Source of the DNA: Haplosporangium gracile
Lineage: Eukaryota; Mortierellomycota; Mortierellomycetes; Mortierellales; Mortierellaceae
Direction: 5' to 3'
DNA: 38,232 nucleotides
NCBI GenBank assembly: GCA_015499985.1
Contig: JAAAUF010000314.1
Location: 1-38,232 of the forward strand
In this document: positions 1-10,843 of the stretch, one piece after another
Position numbering within the stretch: the stretch's first letter is position 1
Layout: each line of letters opens with the position of its first letter
The notes under the pieces: model-generated
The model's input: the letters and a program-made list of their open reading frames with translations, nothing else
Told to the model about the DNA's origin: nothing
The model's database searches: none
Position numbers and translations under genes: made by a program

Positions 1-427
1 CGATCAGATTAGCGAGAACGCGATAGATAAGGTACAAACAACACGAACAAAACATGCATACATAAGTCATTCTCTTCATATTGTGAATAGGATAACTCAC
101 GCCAATCTTGAAGGATTGCCGATTCTAGCTTCTTTTATTCACTTCTCATTTCTCCACTTTCATGATGTTTTCACCCGTGTTGACCCAGATCGGAAACGCG
201 ATGATTCTTCTACTTCTTATTCTCCAAAAAAAAAAAAAAAAGTATGCATTCCAGTACGCAGTGAGGTGATCGTTTCTAACGAGGACATGACACAGCTTGT
301 CCACATTGTTAGCCTGAGATTGGGGCCTTATCAACATTCCTCAGCTTGAAAGATTATATTTGTTTCTACTTTTCTTTGTACAGGTTTATGCATGAGTGAA
401 AAAGGAATAGTTGAGCGGACGGTTTGA
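1..427. other. Gene-free left edge, 3' flank of the RING/TRAF gene
   Basis: No gene is visible. The stretch lies downstream of the minus-strand RING/TRAF gene and probably holds its 3' untranslated region. A minus-strand AATAAA (plus-strand tttatt near 134-139) could serve as a polyadenylation signal, though it lies about 290 bp past the stop. A run of about 15 A bases occurs near 226-241. The short open frames here look like chance. Confidence 0.6.
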
Positions 428-2475
428 TCAGAGTTTGGTTTCCTGACGTCCAAGGCCATCTAAATAGGTATTATGTAAGACGCGGTAGAGAAGGAAAAGT
501 CACATTAAGTACCTCCTTTCACATACGTTCCTGACCAAGACAATTCCGCGTAAAACGTAACAGAAAAGAGAATAACATACCTGATAGCCGAGGTCGTAAT
601 GGTCCATTGGTACTTAACGGTCTCCCTCCGCCAGATCCGCCACCTCCGCCACCACCACCCGCGCTATTGTTTCCTCCCTTCATGGCCTGCTGCATATTAG
701 CATTTCCACCTGCAGGCGAGCCAGATGGTGGAGGTCCCGGTGGATGGTGTCGGTTGTTCTGTTGCTCTAACAGTAGGTAGTGCATCTGCATCCGGAGTCC
801 ATGACAGACTGCTCGTAAACTCTGAACCTCTTCTTGAAGTCTCATGCTCTCTGTCATGATGGCCATATTCTGCTTGAGTTCCAGCGACGCCAGCCCCGCT
901 GTCAAAGTCTCGAGCTCAGACCGAATCCGCTCGTTCTCAGAAATGAGCAATTCCTGAGTATCTGCAACACTGCCTCGTACCCCACCACCTACTCCGCCAT
1001 TGGAAATCATCGATTCTGCTCCAATGCTATCGTTTCTCCGCCCCATACCTAAAGCTGCGCGCATCTCATCCTCATGGTCACCACCTTCGCCAGCGCTTTC
1101 GTCATACGAGTCGTTCCTGTGCATTTGCTGTTGTGGGTGATTGTGGTAGTTGTGATAGTTCATATCCATGTATCCGAGCATGGATTGGCCAAACCCTCCT
1201 CCTCCGCCTCCTCCCATCTGCTGCTCCTGATGGCTGAACAACTGAACAGATTCCGAGAGTTGTCCTACTTGGTCCCGAAGTTGTTGGACTTGAGGCTTCA
1301 TGCCATGGAAGAGTCCTCGAAGCTGTTGGTTCTCTTGCTCAAGAGCCTCCATCCTTGACTTGGAAAGCTCCAAGAATCCACGAATCGCTTCATAGGGACA
1401 CTGGGGGATATGAATGGCGTCCAGATCGAAGCGGGGCCCCTTCCAGGGACATCCATATTCCGAAAGTGAGCAGGGGATGATCTGTCGTGGGCACTCCTTG
1501 ATATGATCCATGTGTCGTAGCCGCGTTCGTGTCGTATCACAATGCGAGCAAGTAACACTCTCTGCCGGACATGTCTTATGATGCTCCTATTATCAAGTTT
1601 AGGTCAAAAAGCAAACAGAGTCAGCAATCTCGCAAGAGGATATCTACTGTTCAAATTAATTAATGGCCATCTCGTTGCCTTATCGACCCATGCCGTTCAT
1701 CGATGCCGACGTAACTCTTTTTACACACTTAAGGTCCGATATCCTCGGTCCTACACACTTCCTGCCAAAATAGACCTTACCGAAAGCTGAGACTTTTGAA
1801 CTTTGGCATGGCACATCAGACAATCAACCCGCTTATACGGACAACTCTCCATGTGTTCCGACAGGTCCTTCTTCAACAGCTTCTTCCGACATTCCTCCAC
1901 TCGACAAAGCGTCCCGATATACACACAATCGTCCTTCAAATGTTTTGCCAATTGGATCCGTTGACAGGTATGGTTACAGCCTAGGGCCTTATGGGGGCAG
2001 TAGACGGGGAGTTCGTCGCAGATTCGAGAGAGGGCAATAACTTCGTAGAGTGCGGAAGGGTCGATCGTTGTGCGACATAGTGGACAGCCGGGACTCACTT
2101 CTAGGGCTTGGAGTATACAGCCTCTGCAGAACGTGTGCCTGAAGGATAACAATGTAAAAGTGTCAGGCAAGTACAGAGTTATTCAACATAGTATGAATAC
2201 TCTCTCAAGGAATGAGTTTTCCTGCATTCCTCCTCCTTCTTTGTCAATGAGAAGAGAATAATGAATTACCCGCAGGGGACGCTGACGGGTTGGGTAAAGT
2301 ATTCGCAGCAGACAGAGCACTGGAGACTGGTCTGGGTCGGTTCGAGGTACTGGAGACTGCGTGGGTCGTAGAGTGGTTCGTCGGGGATGGCGGCGTCCTT
2401 CCTGTCTCCATTAGTGGTGTTGGTGTTACTGCTGGATGTCCTGGTGATAGTGTCCCTTGCCTGTTCTGCAGCCAT
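428..2475 (-). CDS. RING finger / TRAF-type zinc finger protein with coiled coil, probable E3 ubiquitin ligase
   Basis: Predicted 533 residues from four exons: 2475-2270, 2138-1781, 1586-581 and 459-428, all GT-AG and in phase. A C3HC4 RING is complete: C53, C56, C68, H70, C73, C76, C87 and C90, with the first intron splitting the codon just before H70. Cys/His-rich TRAF-type zinc fingers follow at about residues 100-235 (for example PVYCPHKALGCNHTC and EHHKTCPAESVTCSHC). Then come a coiled coil rich in Leu/Gln/Glu and a long Gly/Gln/His low-complexity tail. RING plus TRAF fingers usually bind an E2 enzyme and assemble ubiquitin on targets; the substrate is unknown and no MATH domain is seen. 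The start was chosen at MAAEQARD, because the in-frame upstream ATG leads through hydrophobic, leader-like sequence. The last exon is only 32 nt and is the least certain. If that intron is retained, the protein instead ends near 519 with about 20 different residues. Confidence 0.85.
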
Positions 2476-2879
2476 GGTCAATGTGCAACAGTTGGTTGTG
2501 ATGAGTAAGGAATAGTAAAGAAAAAGAAAGTAAAAAAGTGGGGCCTTTGCTTGCTGGGAGGGGTGAGACATCCGCCCATGCCTTGAACCATCAACAGTCA
2601 CTCACTTTGAGGGGTTTTGAGCCGTGTTAGTCACTTTTCATCTTTTTTTTTTTTTTCACGCGCTGTTGGAATGCATTGAAGGAGGGTATTTACAAGTTTT
2701 CGTAGCGTTTTTATTCGTGTGTGTATGTGTGTGCGCATGTGTATATATGTTTGCCTGAAACATTAAAAAAAAGACAAAGAAAAAAGAGTGAAGAAAAAAG
2801 GGTAGCAAAGTGATCATGAAGAGGCGTATCGCTCTTTTTTTTTTTTGCTTCTAGGCTGACTTGCCAGACAACAAATTCC
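2476..2879. other. Spacer between PEX11 and the RING/TRAF gene
   Basis: Tandem minus-strand spacer of about 400 bp. It holds the 3' end of the peroxin gene (minus-strand AATAAA at about 2710-2715) and the promoter/leader of the RING gene. Long T runs lie at about 2642-2656 and 2836-2846, with a GT-rich stretch near 2717-2750. No TATA box was found. Confidence 0.6.
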
Positions 2880-4914
2880 TTAAGACGACTTCCAGGCAAC
2901 GTAGAACTGGGCAAGGGCAGCAACACCTCCAAACATACCGACGCCGACATCGGGAAAGCTCGACTTCTCCAAGCTCCAGTGAACAGTCAGAGGCAGATAT
3001 CCAGTGTTGATGATCGTGTTGATCCAGATGCCCTTCTTCTCAGCCTTCAATGCAGCCATCTCGGTCTTGAAGACCGTCTTGTCAACAGGCTCACCAGTCT
3101 CCTTGGCCTTCAGGTCGGCAGCACGAATCTGTCCCTGGATCGACTGGAGACGGTTCTTGTAGAGGCGGTACTCCTCTGCAAGGTGGACAAACTGTAATAC
3201 GACGTAGGCAGCCCAGAAACGGCACGACCAGATGGCGATCTTGTTGGTCTTTTCCATCGAGATAGGGATAACCTCGTGAGCTCCCAACCAATAGATGTGC
3301 TCCAATGGGTAGTAGATCAAGTTGCAGATGTTTTGAAGGCGGTCGATGGTGAGCATAAGAGGGCTGGGCGAAGGAGTGTTGTCGACATACTGCATCCACT
3401 GAATCAAAGGCAACAGACCTATTAGAATGATCATCAATATCGAGAGCGTGAGAGAGAGAAATGGACAGAGTGTAAGAAAAAAGAACGGCGAACAAACAGC
3501 CACATGCCATTGTCTACACCATTGCATTGAACATCTTTTCAGCAGCCAGTCAATGCGTATGTACCATAGTAACGGAGCAAGATACGGAAGTCCGAGATGG
3601 GTCCAGCCAAGTTCTTAATGCGCTGAGCAGTCGACTCACGGCCGCGCTTCAAGAAGTACCAGATGAAGATCTTTGAGAAGTATTGCACAACCTACAAAAA
3701 TCCACGCAGGAAGTAAAGAAAGAACAGCACGGTTAGCAATTCGCCATATCTCGAGATAGAGCAATGAGTGTACAACAACAAAAAAAAAGAGAGAGAAAAT
3801 AGACTCTTTCTTAAGAAAATAAAGAGAGAGAGCAGACATTGGCCAAGGTAGCCCTTTTCCCTCTTCGGGAAAACACGGTTGCCTTTGTCACCAAGGTCGC
3901 TTCTCATTCCCCACCACTACCCTTTTTTCCCATTTGGCCAGTTTCTGTGCTCTCTCTCTCTCCTCACACACACAGCAAATGAAAGAAAAATAAAGTATTA
4001 AGCCAAAACTCGGGAGTGGAGTCTCTTCAGGTTTATTGCCCGCGAAATCTTTTCCTTTGATGAACAAATGGCACAAAACGGGCTGGTCTTGTTCGTTTCC
4101 TTGTCCCCTTCTTTCGCATCTTCCCACAATACCAAAATTGCCATTGGGATAAGGTATGTTAGTGTGGGGTGGGAAGCAAACAATGAATGAAAAGCAATCT
4201 CCGGAAGGAAAAAACCATTGAGGGTCCAATGGCTCGTGAGGGTGGCTGTCCTTGTCCACACCTGCACGCCTTCCTTGAAGAGTCAAGAAGGAAAACAGAG
4301 TCAAGAAGGAAAACAGAGGCAAAAAGACGAAAAAAACAACAGCACCATAGCCAAGGCGCTCTTTGTACGTCCAGATCTGATCCGACGTACCCATGCAGAT
4401 TATGCGGCCTTGTTGGTTGTTATCCTGTAAAATAGTTGTTGGTGTCCATATGCACGTAGTCCTGGCTTTTGAGCTTATCTTTGTTGTCGAGCTTTCGTGC
4501 TGTCGTGTTGCCTTGCTGTGTCTGTTGTGTCATTTCCTCGCTTCCTTTCTTCCCCATGCAAAAAACAAACAACACGCCATGAGGAAAGTCGGACTTTTTC
4601 CTTGTTCACTTTCCCCAGATGCAAAATGAAGTGCGTGTGCTCCATCGCCTGGTCACTTGTTCTTTAGGTGCTCCTTGCCCATCAGAGAGCGAAGTGGTCT
4701 CTTTCACGACCCAACAGTAAGGGAAAGAAATTCTTACCATGAGGGTCTTGTCGGTACCGCGGACCTGGCTCAAGAAACGAACGGTTTTGTCGAGAGTCTT
4801 GTTCTGGGGGAAGAGCTTTCCGAGGGCGAGGATCGAGGGTGTTTCCTTGCGGGCTACAGGGGCCGCCTGGTGATGCTCCTGAGTGTCGACTTCCTGTTTC
4901 GATGAAGCTGCCAT
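2880..4914 (-). CDS. PEX11: Peroxisomal membrane division protein PEX11
   Basis: Predicted 280 residues from three in-phase exons: 4914-4738, 3691-3565 and 3418-2880. PEX11 proteins sit in the peroxisomal membrane, bend and elongate it, and drive peroxisome proliferation before fission. Visible family features are the N-terminal amphipathic block with GTDKTL followed by VVQYFSKI, the conserved region around ISDFRILLRYYGLLPLIQWM, and a C-terminal segment containing PLTVHWSLE and a final hydrophobic stretch before WKSS. Between them lies a charged helical stretch rich in Lys, Glu and Ala. The length is near that of fungal PEX11 proteins. Intron 1 is about 1,046 nt, far longer than the others; its donor GTAAGA and acceptor TTTGTAG look sound. 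The start is the ATG of MAASSKQE, before a polar tail and close to the first homologous region. PEX11 paralogues cannot be told apart here. Confidence 0.87.
3692..4737 (-). other. Long intron 1 of PEX11
   Basis: Intron of about 1,046 nt inside the peroxin gene, against roughly 70-300 nt for most introns in the window. Reading frames in it are short and low in complexity, and none resembles a protein. It includes a perfect 18-bp tandem duplication at 4281-4316. A separate small gene or ncRNA cannot be excluded, but nothing supports one. Confidence 0.7.
4281..4316. repeat. Perfect 18-bp tandem duplication in PEX11 intron
   Basis: Two adjacent identical copies of AGTCAAGAAGGAAAACAG (4281-4298 and 4299-4316). 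Perfect identity suggests a recent slippage event within the intron. Confidence 0.95.
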
Positions 4915-5416
4915 TATGTACGAGGTTGTTGGTGTTGTTGAGGGTGAGTGAAGAGGGAAGAGTGTATGTTTGGAGAAAGTAAGAAGAAGAAGAGGAGGAG
5001 GAGAAGGGAGGGAAGGCAGGAGTACAAAAGGAGAAGAGAAAAGAAAATTTGGTTTTGATCTCTCCGGCCGAATCAGGGCCATGGCCGACACGTGAGAATA
5101 GGTTGGGTAAATTCGAGTCGTCGTGGTTTCTCTCCTTTTTGTACGTCGTCGATCGGTTCAAAAGGGACAAGAAAAGCCGATCTATCCATCTCTCTCCACA
5201 CACACACACACACACATCTTGAGAGTTTTCTGCTCGGCGTTATTTATTCAAGAGGGGAGCTGAGGGTATGTCATTCATTTTTCATTCATTTTTTTTCTAG
5301 TACAAAGTAAGTCATTACAAAAAAAAGGTCATAAACAAAAAGGCGTGAAGAGGAGGAATGGAGGAAGGGGAAGGAAGGGAAGGGTCATTAAATTCAATGG
5401 TCGAAAGCAAGGATGA
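4915..5416. other. Spacer between F-box gene and PEX11
   Basis: Minus-strand tandem spacer. The PEX11 leader side (4915-5050) is nearly all purine on the plus strand, so pyrimidine-rich in the transcript. A (CA)n run occupies about 5197-5216. A minus-strand AATAAA at 5243-5248 is a candidate poly(A) signal for the F-box gene, about 170 bp after its stop. Confidence 0.6.
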
Positions 5417-8400
5417 TCAATGGCTTGCGACTGTCGAAATGTTCGGTGAAGGCGGCTCAGCATGTTGTTGCTGCTGCTGTTGCTGGTACTCAAAAGAGTC
5501 ATTAGTATCGCCACTAGCAGCTACTTGCGCAATCGAGGCGACATTGTTGGACTGGATCGACGCGTTCATGGCCTGGAGCTCGCACTTGTAATCGACCAGC
5601 CGCTTCTGAAGTTCAGGACACAACTCAACCAGGACCCGCCTGGTCGAGAAGCGATACAACGTCGCCATATCCGTCACAAGTAAACATTGTTTAATTTCGA
5701 GCACTGCCAGGTTCGGGCATAGTTGCATCAGTGCCCGGACTGACGCGCTCGTCAACAACGGGCAACTGTTCAGCGAGATGCTATAAACGAGTAAATAAAA
5801 GTGCATGCAGATGTTAATTTTTTTTTTATTTGTTTGCGTGTTTCTTCTTTGTGTATCACATTGGCAAAAAAAACAACAAACAAGGAAAACAGCTTACCGG
5901 TGGAGACCTGAGCGAGAGTAACGCGCAATCTCAATCACGGCGTCGTCGGTCATGGCACATCCAGCAAGACCAAGAGTGTTCAGACTGGTATTCTTGGCAA
6001 TCTCTACAATACTCTTGCCCGTCACCCTACCCGCAGCACTAACCCGCCCAACATTCAGGTGCCACAGATCGCGACAGTAACGCGCCACTAGTATCAACGA
6101 CTCGTCCGACACGTTCGAACACGCCCTCAGATCCAAATGTCGCATACGAGGGCAATGAAGCGCCACCTGCGCGATCCCTTGGTCTGTTACTTTGGCACAA
6201 CCGGGCATCAGCAGCTGCTGTAGCTGAGGGCAGTTCTCGGCGATTGAAATCACAATCCGGTCCGTCAGCTTCTCACAGATATAGAACTCGATGATGTGAA
6301 GGTTGTGGAACCACGAGGTTAGAGGGAGGACATCAGCATCCTCGATCAGCTTGAGTTTGTGGAGGACAATCTTCTTCACCGCCGAGGCACGCTCGTGGAG
6401 ACGCTTGACCATTGCCGAAGAAGCCATGACCGACACTTCGTCAAACTGTTGCCGCTGCTGCACAGGCGCAACAACAAGGGCACCGACACTGGTGGCAGGG
6501 GTGATCACTTGCTGGCCGGATTGACCCTTGAGCAAGAAACTGAGTCGTCTTGGGCGCTGCTGGGTGACTGTAGTGGTGGTAGCCGTTCCAATGACAGGTA
6601 TTGTTGCAGAAGTCGCATTCTGTTGTTGTTGACTGCTGGCAACGGCCTGGCTGTTCCTCTCAATTCCAAGACATTCCACCGTATCGGTACGCTTGAGCAG
6701 GTCGACAAAGAGCGCTAGCTTGTCGGGGTTCTTCATCCGAATCTCGCGCCACAAGGTCTTCTGAGCGACCAGATACCACTGCTTGCAGACCAGCAGACAG
6801 TTGTAGATCTCGCGCTGAGAGTAGTCGTCTTGAGGGGTCAAGTCAACTACAAATTGGAAGATAAGATGCAGGATCTCTGGGAGCTGGATCGGGGTCGGGC
6901 GTTGGGCGTACTCGGGCAAGGGTGGAGGGAACATGATGTATCCTCCTGTCTTGTTACGGTACATCAAGTTGTTGTTATCGGATAAAAGACTCTGTCGACG
7001 GAGCTGGCGCATATGGCGCTGGGTCGATCGGCGGGCACGGTCCTGGCGGCGGTGGCGGTGGAATTCCAGCTCCACATCACGGATCAGCGTCACGTCATTG
7101 GCATCCACCTCGTCAATCGCCATCCGGTGGTCGTCGTCGTCCGTTTCGCCATCATTAAAGTCATTATCATTATAGGCGTCAATATCGTCGTCGTCAAAAC
7201 TGTCTTCACCAACGCTGACCATTTCATCGTCCTCACCTCCCTCACCATCCAAGTCAGCATCGTCTTCCTCGTCGGGGAGAGTGATTCCAGTCAAGTTGAC
7301 CGCTGTCGTAGTCGAAAAGGCCGATCCGCGTCGAGAGCCAACCCCCGCAGCCGCCATGTTGGCAGTCATGGACTTGAAGAAGCTGAGGCGTCGCATCATG
7401 GGGTCCTGTTGGTTCTGGTGGATCATCGCAGCACTGTTTCCTTGAGGAGCAAAGGTCCCCATGCCTGTAAAGTGTTGGCGATACTGCCGTTGACGGGCTA
7501 ACGAACCACGGCGGTTCTTGTCAGCTGGACGCCCATTGCTGCCGCTGCTGGTGCCACCATAGTCATACATGCTCTCGCCTGCAATGCTGCTTGTGATCGA
7601 CGACCGTCGGTTGGTCATGGCGCCCGTTCCGGTGCTGTTGGTGGTGCAGCTTGATCTGAGACTGACTCCTCCAATGCTGCCAGGTCGCCCTGGTCGATTC
7701 TTGATGTTACGACCTCCTCCTCCAGAATTGTCGTCAGTGGAACTCGCGCTTGTCGATGTACTCGCGATGCTGCTGCTTCGTTTCCTCTGACGATCACTCG
7801 AGTTGGATGACGGCCCTGGTGCTCCCATAGCCATGAAGGCAGCGTGGTCTTGGTAACCATAGCCATAGACGTCGCCATAGCGATCATCGCAACTACAGTC
7901 ATTTTCTTCACATGATCCACTCTCATCCGTTTGAGATTCACTATCGAGCAGACCGGTTGTCTTGGTTCGTTGGCTGTTGTTGAATCCTCCTCCTCCTCCT
8001 CCTCCTCCTACTCCTGACTGACGAAGGTCCATGAACTGGTCATCGGTGCTACTGCTAGTGTTGCTGCTTGCTGTCCCAACAAAGACCTTGATGATCCGAC
8101 GGAAGAACGACGCAGAGGGGACAACAGCGACGGCGTGGGTCGAGTCTGTCGTCATGGTGCGACTACGATGGTGGTAGAGGTTATCCGGGTATTGCTGGGT
8201 GGAGGGGCTCTGGCAGTGGTGGCTATGGCTGTGGTTATGACTATGATGAGGCGACACACGACATTGTTGAGATTGACTGCGTTCTATAGACGTTGCTGAC
8301 GAAGGAGAGAAGGTCGATGAGGGAGAGGTAGATGTTGCTGAGGAGGACCGAATGGAGTAGCGACGGCGATGGTTTTTGGCGGGCGAGGAAGAAGAGGAGG

Positions 8401-8620
8401 ATGAGGAGGAGACGGATGTGAGGGTTGGATAGGAAGAGGTCATAGGTGCAGCTGCAGAGGAGGTGGAGGACGAGTGTCGATGGCATCGATGGCAGTCTGT
8501 AACGACGGTCTTTGTTGTTTTTGAGCGAGTCCTGCTGCTAGTGGTGACATTGTTGTTGATGATGATGGTCTCCTGCTGCGTATCAACCGCAAGCGGCATT
8601 GGAACATCCGTATTCGCCAT
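5417..8620 (-). CDS. Large F-box / leucine-rich-repeat protein (AMN1/GRR1-like), putative SCF substrate receptor
   Basis: Predicted 1,028 residues from two exons: 8620-5898 and 5780-5417. The junction restores the repeat ...LHRISLNSCPLL. An F-box-like segment at about residues 577-627 contains LPEILHLIF, a conserved CLLVCKQWYLVAQKTLW and REI. From about residue 745 to 980 run leucine-rich repeats of the cysteine-containing class, with phrases such as LTDRIVISIAENCPQLQQL, VTDQGIAQVALHCPRMRHL and VSDESLILVARYC. This is the layout of SCF ubiquitin ligase receptors: the F-box binds Skp1 and the repeats bind the substrate. The first ~570 residues are disordered: Ser/Thr/Arg-rich, a Gly run, and an acidic block at about 447-497. 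The C-terminus has a Gln run. The function of the extension is unknown. The start is the first ATG after a pyrimidine-rich leader. Confidence 0.87.
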
Positions 8621-8920
8621 CGTATTGTTGCTTTATGTGCTACCTCCTGTATTATTGTTTTCTGTTCGTTATCAAAAAAGTGTGGATGGGTGTGGTGTCG
8701 TAATTGAGTGTGGTGTGTTTATGTGGGGGGTTGGGAGAGAGGCAGTAGTCTTGTTTGACAGCTGACAGATGGAGACGAGGCGTTTAGTGAACTGGGTGGA
8801 GGTCAATCAGGTCGGCGAAGAAGGACGAAAAAAAAACAGGGAGAAGGGGATTAATATCTACACGACAGCAATAGAAATTACGTTGGTCATGCAGATGTTG
8901 GGAACCATGGGGGAAAGTTG

Positions 8921-9038
8921 AGCGAGAAAGGGAGGAGAAGAATAAAAGAAAGAAAGAAGGGGGAAAGGAGACAAAAGAAGGAAAAAAAAAAAAAGAAGGG
9001 GGAAAAGAGAAAAAAAAAAGAAAAAAAAAAAAAAAAAC
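8921..9038. repeat. Homopurine tract upstream of the F-box gene
   Basis: About 118 bp that are almost entirely A and G on the plus strand, ending in A runs of 9 and about 17 broken by single G bases. It reads as pyrimidine in the direction of the downstream minus-strand F-box gene, 300-400 bp upstream of its ATG. Confidence 0.85.
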
Positions 9039-10308
9039 GATGCAGAGCTGAGAAAGCAAAGAGTAAGAGAGACGCAATTGCAACATAGTCCAGTCGACCC
9101 AAGAACAAGGCTCAGGAATGAAAACGATATAGTATCAAAAGGAAACGAATCATGTCAGTTTACACTGAACAGTCTGTGTTAGTGTGTGTGTGTCCAAACA
9201 AATAAAATGATGAACCTGCGTGGAGACGGGATCGCTGCAGTCAGCCAGCACCGTCCAACGGTGCAGATGAACATGCACAATGGTTAAAGAGGAATGACGG
9301 ATATGACATACATAATTCTTTTTGTGCTCACGCACATTTGCCACCGCACACGTCGTACAGAAGCATCAACAAGATTTTGCGTGCTGCAGTAGCACAGGGA
9401 CAATAACAATAAAAGTTTAGGGCAGAAGCAAAGAGGAAGAACAAGAGCGTGTTCCTAATTACCTGGAGGATGGAGAGTAGGGAAATGGATAGCAGTAGTG
9501 GCAACGAAGACCGAGAGATCCTAATCGACAAAGTAGAAAGGTACAAGCGTCAGTTGGAGTAGGGAGAAGGAGGGCGGGACGTTGGGGGTGAAGACGAAGA
9601 AAGGAAAGTGAGGCGGCAATAGAAAAAAAAGTGAGGTGTATATGAGGGAGTAAGTGGGGGAGAAGAGGAGAAACAAAAGAAGGAAAAATAAAATAAAGAC
9701 GTTGTATGGTGGACAGGATATTACCTGATGGTCATACACAGTCCTGCAGATGGAAGAGGAGACAAAGAGAAGAAAAGCATGTCATAAGCAGAGCAGAGCA
9801 GAGCCAGTCAGTCAGTCATTAGCCAGACAATCAAAAACAAAGAAAGAAGGAGATGTGGTCAACAGGACGAAACACCACTAAAGTGGCCGGCCCTTCATTC
9901 GCCAAAAGGGCTGACCACACAAAGTACGCGCAATGAGCTACAACAGCGTCCAACTAATGGGAGGCAGGACTGTAGCTAGGACAAACACAGTACAAGAAGG
10001 CGTAAGCTAAGCGCCCTTCTTGCCTAGAAAAGTTACTGGCGGATGCGATGCTAGAGTGAACCGATCTCTCTTATCTGTTTGTCTCATAATAATGCGCATT
10101 TGTTTGAATTGGACATGCAGAGCTCCAACCGTTTTTCCGCTCCTTGTTAAGAGGTACTGTCACTGTGGTTCACCTCTTTGTTCCTTGTTGTTCTCCTTTT
10201 GGCGCGTGTGGGTTTTTATATTTTTCTGTTTGCCACCGTTTGGGGGTACAGATCAAAGTTTTCTAGGGAACATAGGCACAGTGCCAGTACAGATGCATCA
10301 GTGCGCTT

Positions 10309-10360
10309 TGTATTAATTTTAAAAGCCCGGTAGATATAGGAGAACACGAAAATTAATACA
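10309..10360. repeat. Perfect 12-bp inverted repeat, 28-nt loop
   Basis: TGTATTAATTTT at 10309-10320 is the exact reverse complement of AAAATTAATACA at 10349-10360. It could fold as an AT-rich hairpin. It lies about 480 bp past the MRS2 stop, beyond the likely poly(A) site, and is not assigned to a known element. Confidence 0.8.
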
Positions 10361-10843
10361 TGAACGATGACGAGAACCGATCTGGATATTTTGACCCTAC
10401 AGCCAAACCAAGCGAGATCGTTTTTAGTTCTGTTCGTTTTAAGAAAAGTGGCACAACACGATCACCACTTGACTCGAAAGGTGTAAAATAAATAATAAAA
10501 GTGCGGGAAGTTGCGTTTAAATGGCTGCCAGGCAAGTATGTAAAAACAACATCATAAGGGAACAATGCGCAGGATGGAATCAAGACACACTCCGATTCAA
10601 TCGGAACGACCCCCTTTTCAAAAATTATCATTTTTTCAGTCATGTTATTGTTTTCGTCCGTTGCGCGCTGTTTTGTTGGGATAGTGCTGCCAGTTCAGTC
10701 TGGATTCTCTAATCGGCAGAAATGACTTCATCGACATGGTATAAAAGTACAAAGGGCGGGCGCGATCGTGTTTATTTGTGTGTATGTGTGTGTGTGTGTA
10801 TGCGTTCTCTAATGATAGATTATGGTTGTACAAAACAGTGTAT

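Larger units (their letters stand above)
8621..10843. other. 2.2-kb spacer between MRS2 and the F-box gene
   Basis: No convincing gene. It holds the upstream region of the F-box gene and the 3' flank of MRS2. Purine-rich blocks on the plus strand (8921-9038, 9540-9700) form pyrimidine-rich leader in the minus direction. A minus-strand AATAAA at 10771-10776, about 70 bp past the MRS2 stop, is a good poly(A) signal. A (GT)n run lies at 10779-10800 and a 12-bp inverted repeat at 10309-10360. Short open frames here lack recognisable composition or motifs. Confidence 0.6.

Noticed and set aside
3888..4394. 168-codon minus-strand frame inside PEX11 intron 1
   Set aside because: Low-complexity Phe/Leu/Arg composition and no motif; the intron explains the region.
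10353..10643. 96-codon minus-strand frame downstream of MRS2
   Set aside because: No domain, no splice partners, no promoter signal; length is within chance.
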